NCBI GenBank assembly: GCA_033065855.1
Contig: JAVXUO010001587.1
Span: 124,001-188,000 of the forward strand
Length of the DNA stretch: 64,000 bases
Source of the DNA: Escallonia rubra
Taxonomy: Eukaryota > Streptophyta > Magnoliopsida > Escalloniales > Escalloniaceae
Reading direction: 5' to 3'
Position numbers and translations under genes: made by a program. How positions within the stretch are numbered: position 1 is the stretch's first letter; each line of letters begins with the position of its first letter. Below, piece by piece: positions 1 through 12,700 of this stretch. The notes under the pieces were generated by a model. The model searched no databases, was not told the origin of the DNA, and worked only from the letters and a program-made list of their open reading frames with translations.

Positions 1-540
1 ATGGTGTCTTGAACTTTATTGTCTTAAGGACTAAAAAGAACAACCAGTAGTTATAGGTGAAAATTTAAGTGTGTCAATATTTCCTCGACGGTTAGAACAA
101 AGACAACCGTGACAGCCTTTGGAAAAAGGTCTCGTTCCTGATTGCATTGCTAGCTCTCATGAAGCACGTTGGAATGGGCTCGTGATCACGGCCTTACTAA
201 AATTGCCCGGGACTTTAACAACTGTTGTTTATGGAATCAGCAAATAGGAATGAAAAAAGTGACAAGCAACTATCGTAAGAGATTTATTTGTCTTGAGTTC
301 TAGTGCATAGGGTATTGCAAGCTCAAACAACCTCCCAAGCAGGCTCTGAATGTAGCTCGAAAAGCCACTAGATATGCACATATTGCGCGTAAAGTGTTTG
401 AACCACTTGGTTGGTCGTTCGAGCTCATGTCATCTCAAGTTTTTCTCTCACTAAAGTAAATTGACTGTGTGAGGTGAAGACGTGTTAACTTTTTTTTGAT
501 TAAAATGAAGAGGTGTTAACATGATGGTTTATTGATTGCC
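1..540. other. Upstream region of the ODR4-like gene, unassigned
   Basis: No reading frame or repeat that I recognise. The first 450 bases look like worn, once-coding or transposon-derived sequence, but I could not match a family. The last 60 bases become A/T-rich toward the putative promoter. Confidence 0.4.
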
Positions 541-547
541 TATATAG
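541..547 (+). promoter_or_regulatory. ODR4: Candidate TATA box of the ODR4-like gene
   Basis: TATATAG lies about 180 bp before the first coding ATG at 727, in an A/T-rich stretch. This would put transcription start near 575 and give a 5' leader of roughly 150 nt. It is a candidate by motif and spacing only. Confidence 0.35.
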
Positions 548-726
548 ATTTGTATCTTTACCTTATTTTCATTTATTTAAAGTTAATAATAATTAGGAAA
601 TAATATTCGGCAGAAACGCAGATGATCAATTTTCTAACTTAGCCTTTCTGAGAAAAACATTTGGGCGGCGTCGCTGATACGAAGCGATCGCCGAAGTTAT
701 ACCTGTACGAGACAGAAACCAAAACC

Positions 727-3700
727 ATGGTAAAAGCAGTGGTCGGAGAGGAAACCCAGCTCAAGCTGGCCGAGGATCGCCTCGCCCAATGTGGCGCGTC
801 CTCTCAGGTCGGCCTCGTGATTGGCAAGCTGAGCTCGAAGCTAGACCGAGGGTTCGTGTTCGATTTGGTTCCGACGCCGCCAAACGACGACGGGCAACCG
901 GCTTGTTCGGTCACCGAGGCTGACAAGAAGAGAGCTCCTAACAAGGGGAAATCTCAAGCCGAGCCGCTTTCTTTGTTGTTCGTCGACACGGACTGGGTTG
1001 CAGAGCATGCTCGTCAGGTTACTCTCTATTATGGATATTCATTTCGTGATTTTTTTGTCGCATTTCACTCTTGCGGACTACTGGGATAAAATTCGATTGA
1101 ACGATGGACCAGTCAAGTATTGTTTGACTAGTCAAATTAGGGGAAACACAATAAGTGTTGTCAATGTTTACATGTTGGGCAAACACAATGAGTGAAGTCA
1201 ATGTTTATATGTTCAAATCCTATTATTCAAACGGGAACAAGTGCTGTAGAAAGGAGGCCGTATGTGTTTGTAGAGATTGAAGGATTTTATAAGCAAAGCT
1301 ATGCTTTCCAAATTTGTTTTCTTGGATGTTTAGGTAACACATTCTGGTTCATCCATTTGGAAACAATGGATACAGTCTCTTTTCGAAGTAGCTGACTCAC
1401 ATTTCTCCCAATCATTCGGGAGTCAAAACTTGGTTTAGCTAGTATGCATGTGATTGGTCACTAGGCAGCACATGGCGTTTTTGGCATTGGGTGTCTAAAA
1501 ATCTCACTTCTTTATTTATTTGGTTTATTACCTATTTACTTCCAGCTGGTTGGGTTTTGGGATCATAAATTTGAAAAGAGTAGATTCCACTCTTTTTAAA
1601 TATTTGGCTTTGAAATTGTAACATCATCACTCCTATTTGTGTTTTGAGGGGTGATCATGGTTAAGTAGAGGAGAGATGAATAAGAAGTTTTAATAAATGA
1701 CCTTTCACCAAAAAAAAAAAAAAAAGATGTACAAGAAGTTAGGTCTGAAAAGCGAGCCATATAATTTGTATGGTTAGAGGAACTCTGTTGGCGTAGAAAT
1801 TCCAGAGACCAGTGGCTAGAGGCAGGTGATATAAGCACGAAATTCTTCCATAGAATTGTCAACACTTATAAGAGGTCGAATCAAATGGGGGACAATGGCG
1901 GATGACAGTTTTCAGATGAGGGGAAAATTAAGGAGGCCATTTTTGTGTTCTACCAGCAATAATTTCAGGAGGAGGATCTATTGATGCCGAGATTGGATAG
2001 GCTGGAGTTTAGTGTTCTTGGTCTTGATGCTAATGGGTTGTTGGAAGCTCCTTTCGTGGAGGAAGAGATAGTGTCCGCACTTGAAGAGTCTATGTGGTTA
2101 AAAGGCATCAGGACTAGATGTGTTCAATGTGACTTTTTATTAGCACTGCTGGCATGTGATTAAGGATGACGTGCTTGCTGTTTTTCAATTGTTCTATGAG
2201 GGAGCAGGTTCAAGAGAAGTCTTTACGCTACCTTAATCTCCTTGATCCCTAAAAAGGGTGGCGTGGTGGTATTAGGAATATTAGGCACTAAGGCTAGTGA
2301 GCAACACGTACATGTTTTTTTTCTAAGGTTCTGGCGTGACATCTTCAGAAAGTGATTGCTGGTGAATATTTGCAGACTAAAAATGTGCATGTAGGAGGCC
2401 GTTAGATTCTGGATGCAGTTTTGGTGGTAAATGAATGTTTCGACTCTAGGCTTAGAGCACCTATACCTGGTTTAGTTTGCAAGTTGAACATTGAGAGAGC
2501 ATACGACCCCGTGAATCAGAAATTCTTGCTTCACTTGCTTGGAAGGAGGAGTTTTTGGAGTAAGTAGAGGAATTGATAAAGTTTTGTATATCTTCTGCCA
2601 AATTCTTGTTGACTAGTGTCGATAGGCTTTTCCTTACAAGTGACAAAGCACCCCACAACACATCAACAAAAGAAGAAGTCTTGATGTGAAGTCTCTGGTG
2701 AGTCAGAGAAGCAGAGACACGAATCAGCTGACGACAACAACAGATCTGTTGCGTTGTCCGTCATCTCTGTTTCCGCTGTTGCCCTCGTGTTCGCCCTCGC
2801 TGGAGCTTCTTCTTCTGGTCTGTATTTTTTTTGTTATGCAGAAAAAATAGGAGCAGTTTTATGGCTATTGACGGCGCTGCCTCCAGTCAGTGGCTGCTGC
2901 TTCTTTTTCTCTCTCCCCTCTCAAATTCTTCGCCCGATGATCGCATTTGATCACCGGAATTCCGGTCATGTTCGTGGCTACTTCGCCGCCACTGCCGCTG
3001 CTCTCTCTCTTTCTCTCTCAATCTTTCCCCTCTTCAGAGATCAGTCAATTGTAGGTTTTAAGTAAAAGTGCTATTCTTTATGATTTGACCCCTGAAACTT
3101 CTGTTTTATGTTTTGACCCCTGAAAATTGTTTTGGAAATTGCATCTTCTCCCCTTAAGTATGCGATATGACCCAATCCGTATCCCATCCGCACCTGAGCA
3201 GCATCTAGTATATACAGAATTAAAAGAATAAAACAATGAAAATCAGACACGCACCTGACACACACCCACCTCGCACTTGCACCCGAAATGCACCCGATGT
3301 TGGTGCTTCACCCAAACTGCTGCCCCCGTGCTTCATATTAATTAAGCCAGTGAAGAGTAAAAATTATTCCCATTGGAGAGATCGCTTATATTCTTTCTCT
3401 GCCCCAGTCATATGTTGTATGTTGGTTTTTGTATGGTAAATTGACTTTCTCGGAGATCTACAATTAGCAAAAATCCAGCATCCATATTGCATTGATTTTG
3501 TCTAACGGTGCATGGTACGGGAGTAATACTCCTTGAAGGTCGAAGTCATTCAGGGCGAAGTCACTAGGTTGGGGCCAAACTAGCACAATGGTCCTTAAGT
3601 GATTGGTTAATTCAAACAAGACTTTCAGTTGGGCTTCGCGTTACTTCTCGAGGAGTAACTGGAGTATGGCCTTAATCTTTCAAAGGCGAAGTCACTGATG

Positions 3701-6700
3701 GACTTCATTAAAGTTCAGTTGAACTGCGCTAAGATTTAGGTCGGTTAGACTTCTCCACAAGTCAGGTAGAACTTCACCAGGGTTGGTGCAGTTCGTGTGA
3801 AGTGAAGTAGGTTGAGTACTCAAGAGAGCTGCCACTAGGCCATGTGACATCCTTATCTTTAGGGATATGGATTGAAATAGTTATGGTGGTTGCAACTGGG
3901 ACACATGACGAGCTGCCCGTGCATCTGAGTACGTAGAAGAAGATAGTTGTGTACTTCGTGGCATGTAGCGGGAGCGGGGTAACTTAGCACCTAGAAGAAT
4001 CTATGGTTGGGAGTGGCTTGAATAATTGAATATAATAATGTCATTAGTGAATATAACTCATCTTTGTGAACACATTTTTTTTTTTTTGGTTGTATTGGAA
4101 AAAGCATAAAGTGATGCTTACTTAATACTTTTGCAGATTCGTCTCACAGGAAATGGTAAAAGTAAGTAAGTAGTTCCGTTGGTGCTGGTCACTTCTCGAG
4201 ACATTACTAGGCGGTAAATTTCCAACCCACAACTGTCGCAGATGGAGCTAAAAATCGAAATAATACATCTAAGTGGGGCCAAATGAGAGAGTAGTTTGGT
4301 CCCATCTGCCAGACTGTTAAATGTAAATATCTGTTTGGTTCCATGCATCTCTGTCCTGCAGATAGGATTGAGCTCCCATGTTATCTTTTATCGCGATCCA
4401 TGGAACTCCTAACCTAGGATTGCAAAAGCGCTCTTCTTAGACAGTAATATTGCCTTATAGGGAGTTTCCTGCAACTATTCTCCGACTACATTGAGTTATG
4501 AAAAAGTTAAGTGGACAAGCAGCTGAACGGAGAAACCAGCACTCCTAACTATAAAAGGAGGACTTGAAGCTGCAATATACTAGAACACACATACCCACGA
4601 TAGCAACATTTAAATTCGTAGATCCATCGCCTCTTAGCTAATGATTACACCCTTTTCCCATGTTTCTACCTTAATCATTACATTTCCAGCATATCTAACC
4701 ATACGTAGATAGGAATCTTAGCTTTATATAATTCCAATTCTAGTGGGTAATACAATGTTTCTCCACAAAGATCCAACTCTTTGATTTGAGTTTTGGTACT
4801 TGTTCACAATGAATAAGGTATCTTCTCTTCATTTTTGGTGTTATTGTACTTGTCATTGTTGGTTAATGAACTCTATTAATTCACTATTTAATTTACTGGC
4901 TCATTTCCATTTATCTAGTGTAATTTGCTTATCATTCCATTAGATATCGCAACTGTTGAATATTATGTTCCCTGAGTCAATGCTAAGACAATCGATCCTA
5001 GGAGAATTTCCAGCTTTCACCTGCATCAATGGACTAGGAAGCCTTCACACAGAAAGCATTTCATCAGAATACCCCTCACCTGCGCCAAGTTGACCAGAAA
5101 CTCTGGTGCGCCTGCAACAGACATGATTTTTCACAGTCGAGATGGGAAGCTTGCCCATTTACTTATTTAGGTCTTCCTTTGGGTTCATCGTTCAACGAAA
5201 AAGACGCTGGAATATTGCGGTGGAGCATTTTTTTGAAAAGGTTGGAGAGTTGGAAGAAACAATCCCTCTCTAAAGGTGGTCATCTCACTCTTAAAATATA
5301 GTCAATAGCGTAAAGGCCGATGATGTAGGGGTTGCATACCGGATGGTACACAACCTCGTTTGGAAGATACGGCTCTAAAAGATGTACAGCTGGTCGTCTT
5401 TCATTAAGAGCACATTCTCTAATCTCCCTACTATTTAGCTCTTTATTAGTGATCCAGATTGGTGATACGAAGAGATTGGAGAAACTAGGAGCATATTTCC
5501 TATGTGAAGGGACTAGGAGAAAATTGGTCAGGTGGGAAAAGGTTTGTTGGCTGATGCAATTTGGTGGTTTGGATGTTGATCTGCTTGAGATATGGTCGCG
5601 GCACTTTACGCATCAGAGGACCTCATTGTGTAGGAGGCTTGTGGTCCAAAAATTTGTGTTTGGTGTTGATCTTGGTCTCCATGCGCTTTCTAGACCTCAT
5701 GGAACGAGGTTGTGGGTTGGAATTAGTAAGGGGTGGCCGGGTGGCTGTGTGAGACATATTTGTTTTGCTGTGGGTGATGGTGTCCGGGATCTTTGGTGTG
5801 GCAATGAGGAGTCTTGTATAAACTGTTTTCAGCTATGTTTTGCTTTGCCGGAAATGAGGAAGCTAGTTGGCGGTGTCTTCACTTAAAGGAGAGGCTCACT
5901 TCTGGAATCCTATATCTAGAAGGAATTCTGACCAGGACTTGGATTTTTTTTTTCCTCGTGTGAATGCATTCAAGCAGTGACTGTCTCCCTTAAGTGGTGA
6001 GGATAGGGTGCTATGGGTGGAAGACAGGAATGGTGTGTTCTTCAAACCATCCTATTCAGTTTTATCCTCGGAGGGGAATCCTCCTTTCCTTGGGAGGCTA
6101 TTTGGCGATTGGTGGCTCCTTCCAGAGTTTGTTTATTTTTTTCAGAAGCAGCTAGAAACTTGGTTCTGACTGGGGATATTCTGAGAAAGAGGAGAATGAT
6201 CTAGATTAATTGTTGTTTCACGTAGGGAGTTTGTGAATTATCTGCTCTTGTAATGTCCAGCAGCCAGATTTTTCTAGGATTTGGTATGCGGCCTGTTGGG
6301 GATCTCTTGGTTCATGCCCTGTTCGGTGGTGAAATTTTTGAGGGCCTGGTCCTTGTACAAAAGGAAACAGCGTGCGCTGGGAAGGTAGTGAAATTGATTT
6401 GGCTGTCTGTGTTTTGGTACATTTGTAGATGTGAAAACCTGAAAAGTCTGCTTTTGACGAAGTTAGCTTTTTGGACAGAGGAGAAACTATATTCCAGTGA
6501 TGCCTTGCTAGCCTTTTTAACCTTTTTAATAGTATTGCTATGTAGGGTGTTTCTCTTTTGGGTACTTTCATTTAAATGGGTTCGTCCTTTCTGGCACTCT
6601 TCAATTAACTCTTACTTATCCAATAAAGAAAAAAAGAAATTTGCGAGGGAGGAATGCCTTGTTGAGAAGAGCCATTGTGTTCTAGTATGGCGAGGGGAAA

Positions 6701-9700
6701 GGGATTGGTCTTCAAATTAAATAAGACGACCCCATTGCTCAATCGGGTGTTTAGGCTTGATTTACGGTGTGGGGATGAGTTGCTCACCTTGGCTATATTC
6801 AACATGCTTAGTGTTTGAGGTTTTATCACTGGTTTGAGAAGATGTTTAGTGATTTGGAGATCACATCCATTTCTTCTCTTTTGGAGCTTTCTTCTGTGAT
6901 GGAAATTGGGGAGGATATGGTGGTTTTATATGTACCGTATAGTAGTCTCGCTATATCCTTCGTGAAATACTTTTATTTACGACAGCCCAATGACTCCTCT
7001 TAGAGTGTCCTTTTCCGCATGTGAAGAAGCAAGCAATGCGGCGTTGATGGGCAGTAATTTGGGAAAATTCTGTGAGATCCATTTGAGTTGGTGCTTCACG
7101 TGTAAGCTTGACAGAGAGTTGGTGAAATCTTTTTCTCCACTCCAAGCTTCGAGGGAGTTACATGATTTGGTTTTCAATTTCTGGGGTTCCACTGGGTTAG
7201 ACTGGGACGGAGGGAGGGAGGGAGGCCGTTGGCCTATCTTTCAAGTAATGAGCCGTTCAATTGTTTCCTTTTTCCTTCTTTCTTTTGGGGAAAATGTCAT
7301 TCTCAACCCCAAGTTTCATACGAATATTGAGTGTAACCCAATTAAGTAAAAAAACTCCAGTCTGACCCATATAAAATTCATAACATCACACGTGTACACT
7401 TAATATTGAAACTCAATGCTACGAGTACAGACGTGTCCCCATGTCTGTTTCTGGCTAAGGATCCGTGTCCTTGAATCCTCAAATTTCAAGAATAGGTGAG
7501 TCCGGCACTTGCACATGTATCTGATCCTGACACTGACACCCAGTCCATGTATGGTTTGTGGGTACGCTGGACGTGGGGGTGGGTTCGTCCATTAGCTAAT
7601 TGGGGCGGCTGTTTGCTTAGAATTAATGCTTTAGTTCGATTGGCAGGATATGTAAACATTTGTATAATTTACTTATCTATTTGTAAATATACCACTGTTT
7701 GCTCGCTAAGATCGGTGAGCAAAGAAAGGAGAATTTAAACATCTAACCGTTTGGTGAAGAAAGCAAATTCTCTGCCAATGATCAACATGATCTTGACCAA
7801 AGAAGTTGTAGAAAAAAACCCTATTAGCCTCAGGAGGTAATTAAATTGAAAGTAAGAAAACAATTTTGGATAGCTAGATGACGAGGACCATAGCAAGAGT
7901 ACCATGTTCTGGATCACGTGATCCAATACACAGAATCAAGCCACATTCTGATATTGACATCTATATGGAGGTCTGTGGGGGTGTTGTGCTATATGAGCCA
8001 GTGGACCAATGGAATCAGGGTGTACATACTATTTGTATTTGTGAATTGGGTTTGTAGCTTAGTTGCAAGGCATTGCGAACCACAGAGCTCTCCGAGTCTC
8101 GTTTTGCACTTCTTAGATAGGAGTCTCTGGAGTTCGTGTCCTCTAAAGTTTTGACGATTAAATACTGCAAATGATGTGATCACCACATGCTGTGAGGATT
8201 TAACCTGTCTTCTAGATATGCAGCCATCTTTCCCTAGAATAAGAAATTGAATATTGCAAATGAGCGTGATCACCACGTGCTGTGAGGATCTAACCTGTTT
8301 TGCAGCCATCTTTCCATAGAACCAAAAAGTGGGCATAGAGTTTTATTAAAAGATTGATCTGGGCTCTGGGCTCTGGAGTGACCTTAACATAATATACCCT
8401 TATTTAGAGGTTTATTTCAGTTTGTTACTCCATATGTGTACTTCTTACTTCATGATTATCAGCAAATGTATTATTGTTGCATATTGGGTTAAAATTAACA
8501 TGCACATTATGCCAAAGGGTGAAGATTTTAGTTGGTGCATAGTGGGTCGATTAATTCTTTGCTTTTGGTGCACAGGTATCGAGATTGTTATTGGGTGGCA
8601 TGAAGGTGGTTGGCATCTACATATGGGTCAACGAGAGCACATTTAAAAATTCAACTATAGCTCTATGCCAGGTGTTCTTGTAATCGAATTCTATGGGAAA
8701 TTAAATCTGTAACTGCCTGATATTTTCTTCTAGTAATTATTTTTCGCATTTTAGTGTTACTTTTTCGTCTTCTCTACTAGGCTAGTAGCTATCTGGTTAA
8801 TTCTCTTGTTTTTCTCAAGTTGGCAATTAAGTTCTCACCATCGTGTAGTTTGCGGTCGAGTCCCTTTTTGGGCCTTTGGCAACAAATTTCTGGTAAAAGT
8901 CTGGAAGAAAACCAAGGTGTCACAAATCGTTAACCTCTATCTATGCTTTAGCATCTTGAAGTGGCAAGGACACGATCAGCCTGAAGTTAAAAGAATGTCT
9001 GTAAAGATCGACCTTGACCTGCGCATTATTAGTGTTTAGCACGACTGTACTGCTAAAGTGCTTTAATGGCTTCCAAAAGCAATAAGAACATCGCTTAACT
9101 TTGGGTCTTGCTGGCGCTTTGATAATTTTTGCGACAGTTCAGTTGATAAAGAGTCATAGGGGAGTTAATATCAATACATGCAAACTTCAAGGACATATTG
9201 CAATGATTTGAAATCTTTGTGCCCAGCTACAAAACGTGAAACTTTAGGGGCAACAATAATGTCAACCATTTGCAATTCCGGGAAGTTAGGTCCATGACAT
9301 CTGGACATGGCACCGTATGTTATTCTCGAGACTGAACAGATTTGTTTTTTTGTGTGGCACGTGCCTTGCAGACTGTAAAAGGAGTTGCAGAAGCAGCACC
9401 TTTACTGGAAGTTGGCTTGGATGAGAGACTGCTTATTCATATTAGTTATAGCCCAAGGAGGTATTGTATCATAGTAAATCATGTTTTCTCCCAAATTATC
9501 TCTTTGCTTTTTCATCCATGGCTGCAATCATGCTGTTTAGATGGACGTGTCGAAATTGCATGCTGCCATCAAATATTTCATCCAACAGCCTACGGCCTTG
9601 TGATTTTAAAATGGGAAGAGTTTTGACATCCCTTCAAACGTTTAAGTGCACATACAGCTTCGATGTAAGGTAACATTTCCAGTCGTTTCCTATTTGGTGA

Positions 9701-12700
9701 TCTTCAATTTTGATGTATTTCTTCTGAATATCTCTTGATGCACTTGATGACAACAATAGACTTTGGAAAATACCAAGTAACGACTAGAAGCTGAGCATAA
9801 TAAATGATGACAATTGGAGTTGTTTTTTTTGTCAAGAGAGTAATCCTTGGCTGGCAATTAGAATTGTTTATACTTTTATTACGTGGACTCTAGTAAATCT
9901 GGCATTTGGTTTTTCTGGGTATTCCAGTACCTTTTACGTCCCAACCCTGGTGTAGTAATTGAAATTCGGTCTAGCATGTATTGTTGTAATCCCTACAATC
10001 CTTCAGGCGTGTCTTTGGCTGTTGAGGTTTGGACAATCTGGGTCACCAAGTTCCGTGACGGCTTCATGCTTTTGATCCTGAGTCTATTGTTGTGCTTCAT
10101 GAGATGGAAATCCCTTGTGGGATGGATTTTCTCTCGGTTTAATAGGTGCTAGCTGTGATCTCTACGTGTTCTGTCTATAATGGGATGCTGCGTGGCTGTT
10201 CTTGAGCACGCTCTTTCTTGGAGTTATAAGGGACAAAACCTCCCCTGAAAACTGGCTTTGTTACAGCAGCTGCTTGGGATTCCATTATGACTATCGATAG
10301 CCCTTGAGTAAGTGCTGCATGTATTAGAAGGATGACTGAAGTGGTTACTTGCTACAGGGTTGTGACTTCACCAGAGAGCCATCACACACTTTTTCTTCCC
10401 TTTTGCTCTGATGTGTTCTGCCCTTTTAAGTTTCTGGAGGTCTCCAGGTTGAAGAAGGCATTGTGATCATCAGAATATTCTTCCTAGCATAATTTGATGG
10501 GGTTGAACTTCCTTGGGCATATCATCATAGTACGTGTAGAATTTAGATACCACATGTTTGTAAGGATTTCTTCCCTTATTTTGGTCTCTTATGTTAGAAT
10601 TTTTTTCCAGTTTGTGCCTAGTCTAGTTTGTTCATTTTACTACGTTTGATTGAGCTTAAGTCGAGTAGAGTCCAATGAGTCTACTCTCCTTTAGTTTGGG
10701 TTTTGGGCCCCTAGAAAATGGTCCATGCACATATACAGGGTAGGTCACCTTTTCCTTCTAGAATAAGGGCTTTTGATGATTTGGAAAGGAAATGTGTGTC
10801 GGCTGGCATGGCTTTGGCAGCTGAAGTGTATCGGCCTGCATAGGGTATTTTGGTCACATTTTCGATTCTATAATTTTCTTTTGTGGCAGTGTTGGGTTGT
10901 GAGGGCCTCATTGCAGCTTTTCTTCAGCCGTAAGACACCAGAATACTATATAGTGAACCCCAGGTAACCCCCGAAAAACACGGTGAATTCCCCTGAGGTC
11001 GATGTTATTTAGCTCCCAAAAAAAGGCTAAAATCCCCTAAGGCCGATGTTATTCTGCTATGGTATTTGTGCATGCAACATTTGCATCACACACTCGTACA
11101 CTCAAAATTACGTACTCATACATACTTGTCCAGTGTGGATGAGGATACCTCAGAAACCTCCATCTAAAGAAATCCCCTCCTTACAACCGAATCATAATCT
11201 TCTAATAAAGGTCAAATCTTTATCTTCTGAAACTTTGTTTTCTTTGTATATCGAAGATTGGGTGGGTTTAGGTTGCTTACCCTAGGGGGTCAGAAGTGAA
11301 GGTTTTGATCTTGTTTTGTCCAATGGGGTTTGTAGGCTACTCAAACCCATCAGAATGGATAAATTAGGGTTCGCATTAGAATTATTTTGCAAAAGAAATA
11401 ATATAACTTAGTTTGCGAATCCAAATTTGTTTCTGCTATACAGACTAGATTGGTTCAATTGGTATTCTAGGGTCAAAGTTAGGGTTTCCTTGTTTTCCTT
11501 CTTAATTATTTCCAATGAACTAAAACATTAGATGGCGTCTCGAAAGATGGGGTTTTTTGTATGCACATCGTCACAGTATGTTATGCCTCTTACTATATTG
11601 TCTTTTAGTTGGCTTAAGGTACTTCCAGAACCCTTCTCTTTGTAGATATTCAGGGGAGTCCGTTCAGAGTTAAGATTTTTTGTTTGTTGCCCTCTTGTTG
11701 GAGTTTTACTTTATCTTTTTCGATATAATTTCCATTTTTTAATTCTTCACTCTTACATGGCTCCCTCTACTTTTTTTGCACCCTTTTCTGATCCTTCTCA
11801 AAAAGCGGAATGGTTAAAATAGGGATTCCGAATTGATTTGGTTAGAAACAGAAATGCGTACCGTATGAGACGCCCACCTTATGGGCTGCAATTTATTACA
11901 TGGTAACCTTGTTTTCTTATTTTCCCTGAAAAACATGCTCCACAGTTTGCTTATAATATATAACGTTTTCACGGTTTTTCCTCTGAAGTCCGATCAATTC
12001 AACAACTGGTAGTTTTTTGTTGTATCTCAAAACAATATTGCTTTGAATCCCTATTTTTAAGCTTTCTTATGTTCGACATATTTTTATACACAAATATGTT
12101 AAACTTGACATCTTGCAATCTGGCGCAGAACCGAATTATTCCACAGTGCATGGTTTGCAAAATAGTGCTTCTAATCTATCTATGCTTGTCTGTTGAGCCA
12201 CCAATGCTAGCATTGGAGCTTTTTGGGGTTGTGCCTCAAGAGCCTATCATTTCTCAGGTTGCCGATATGTAGCGAAAATGCATCAAGTACCAGAAGGTTG
12301 GTTGACATTCTTCGTCGTGGAATATCAAGTCATGCCAAAGAGCTTAAAGACGCAAAGGCTTTGATCGATGGAATGTTGGTACGAAGCACTTTGACAAGCC
12401 ACTTTCTGAACATGGCTATTGATCATAAATCAACTCTATACTTCTTTACACCTGGGTGCACTCATAGTAAGATGTTGACGAGATTTTTCTTCGTCCAAAT
12501 GCAGCTGTAGTTGCATGTTGGCTGCATGGAGCTGAACATTTTTATCTTTCTGATTGCTGCTTACCGATTTGATCTTCTTGGCCTGGAATTAAATTTTGTA
12601 ACCCACATTAAATAATGCTTCTTGGTATCTTCTGTTGTCTACGTATTAGGTTATCATAGATGATCAGTGTTTATCAGATGGCTCACACGAGATTGAATTC

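Noticed and set aside
661-726. Possible start of the ODR4-like protein upstream of 727
   Set aside because: The frame opens with TTG and an in-frame stop lies at 649; the family begins MVKAVVGEE at 727.
5332-5886. Frame of 184 codons that looks like a gene
   Set aside because: Part of the L1 ORF2 tail; matches LINE motifs and has stops on both sides.
7275-7440. DNA-transposon end in ODR4 intron 1
   Set aside because: Only one terminus-like stretch; no partner end or target duplication.
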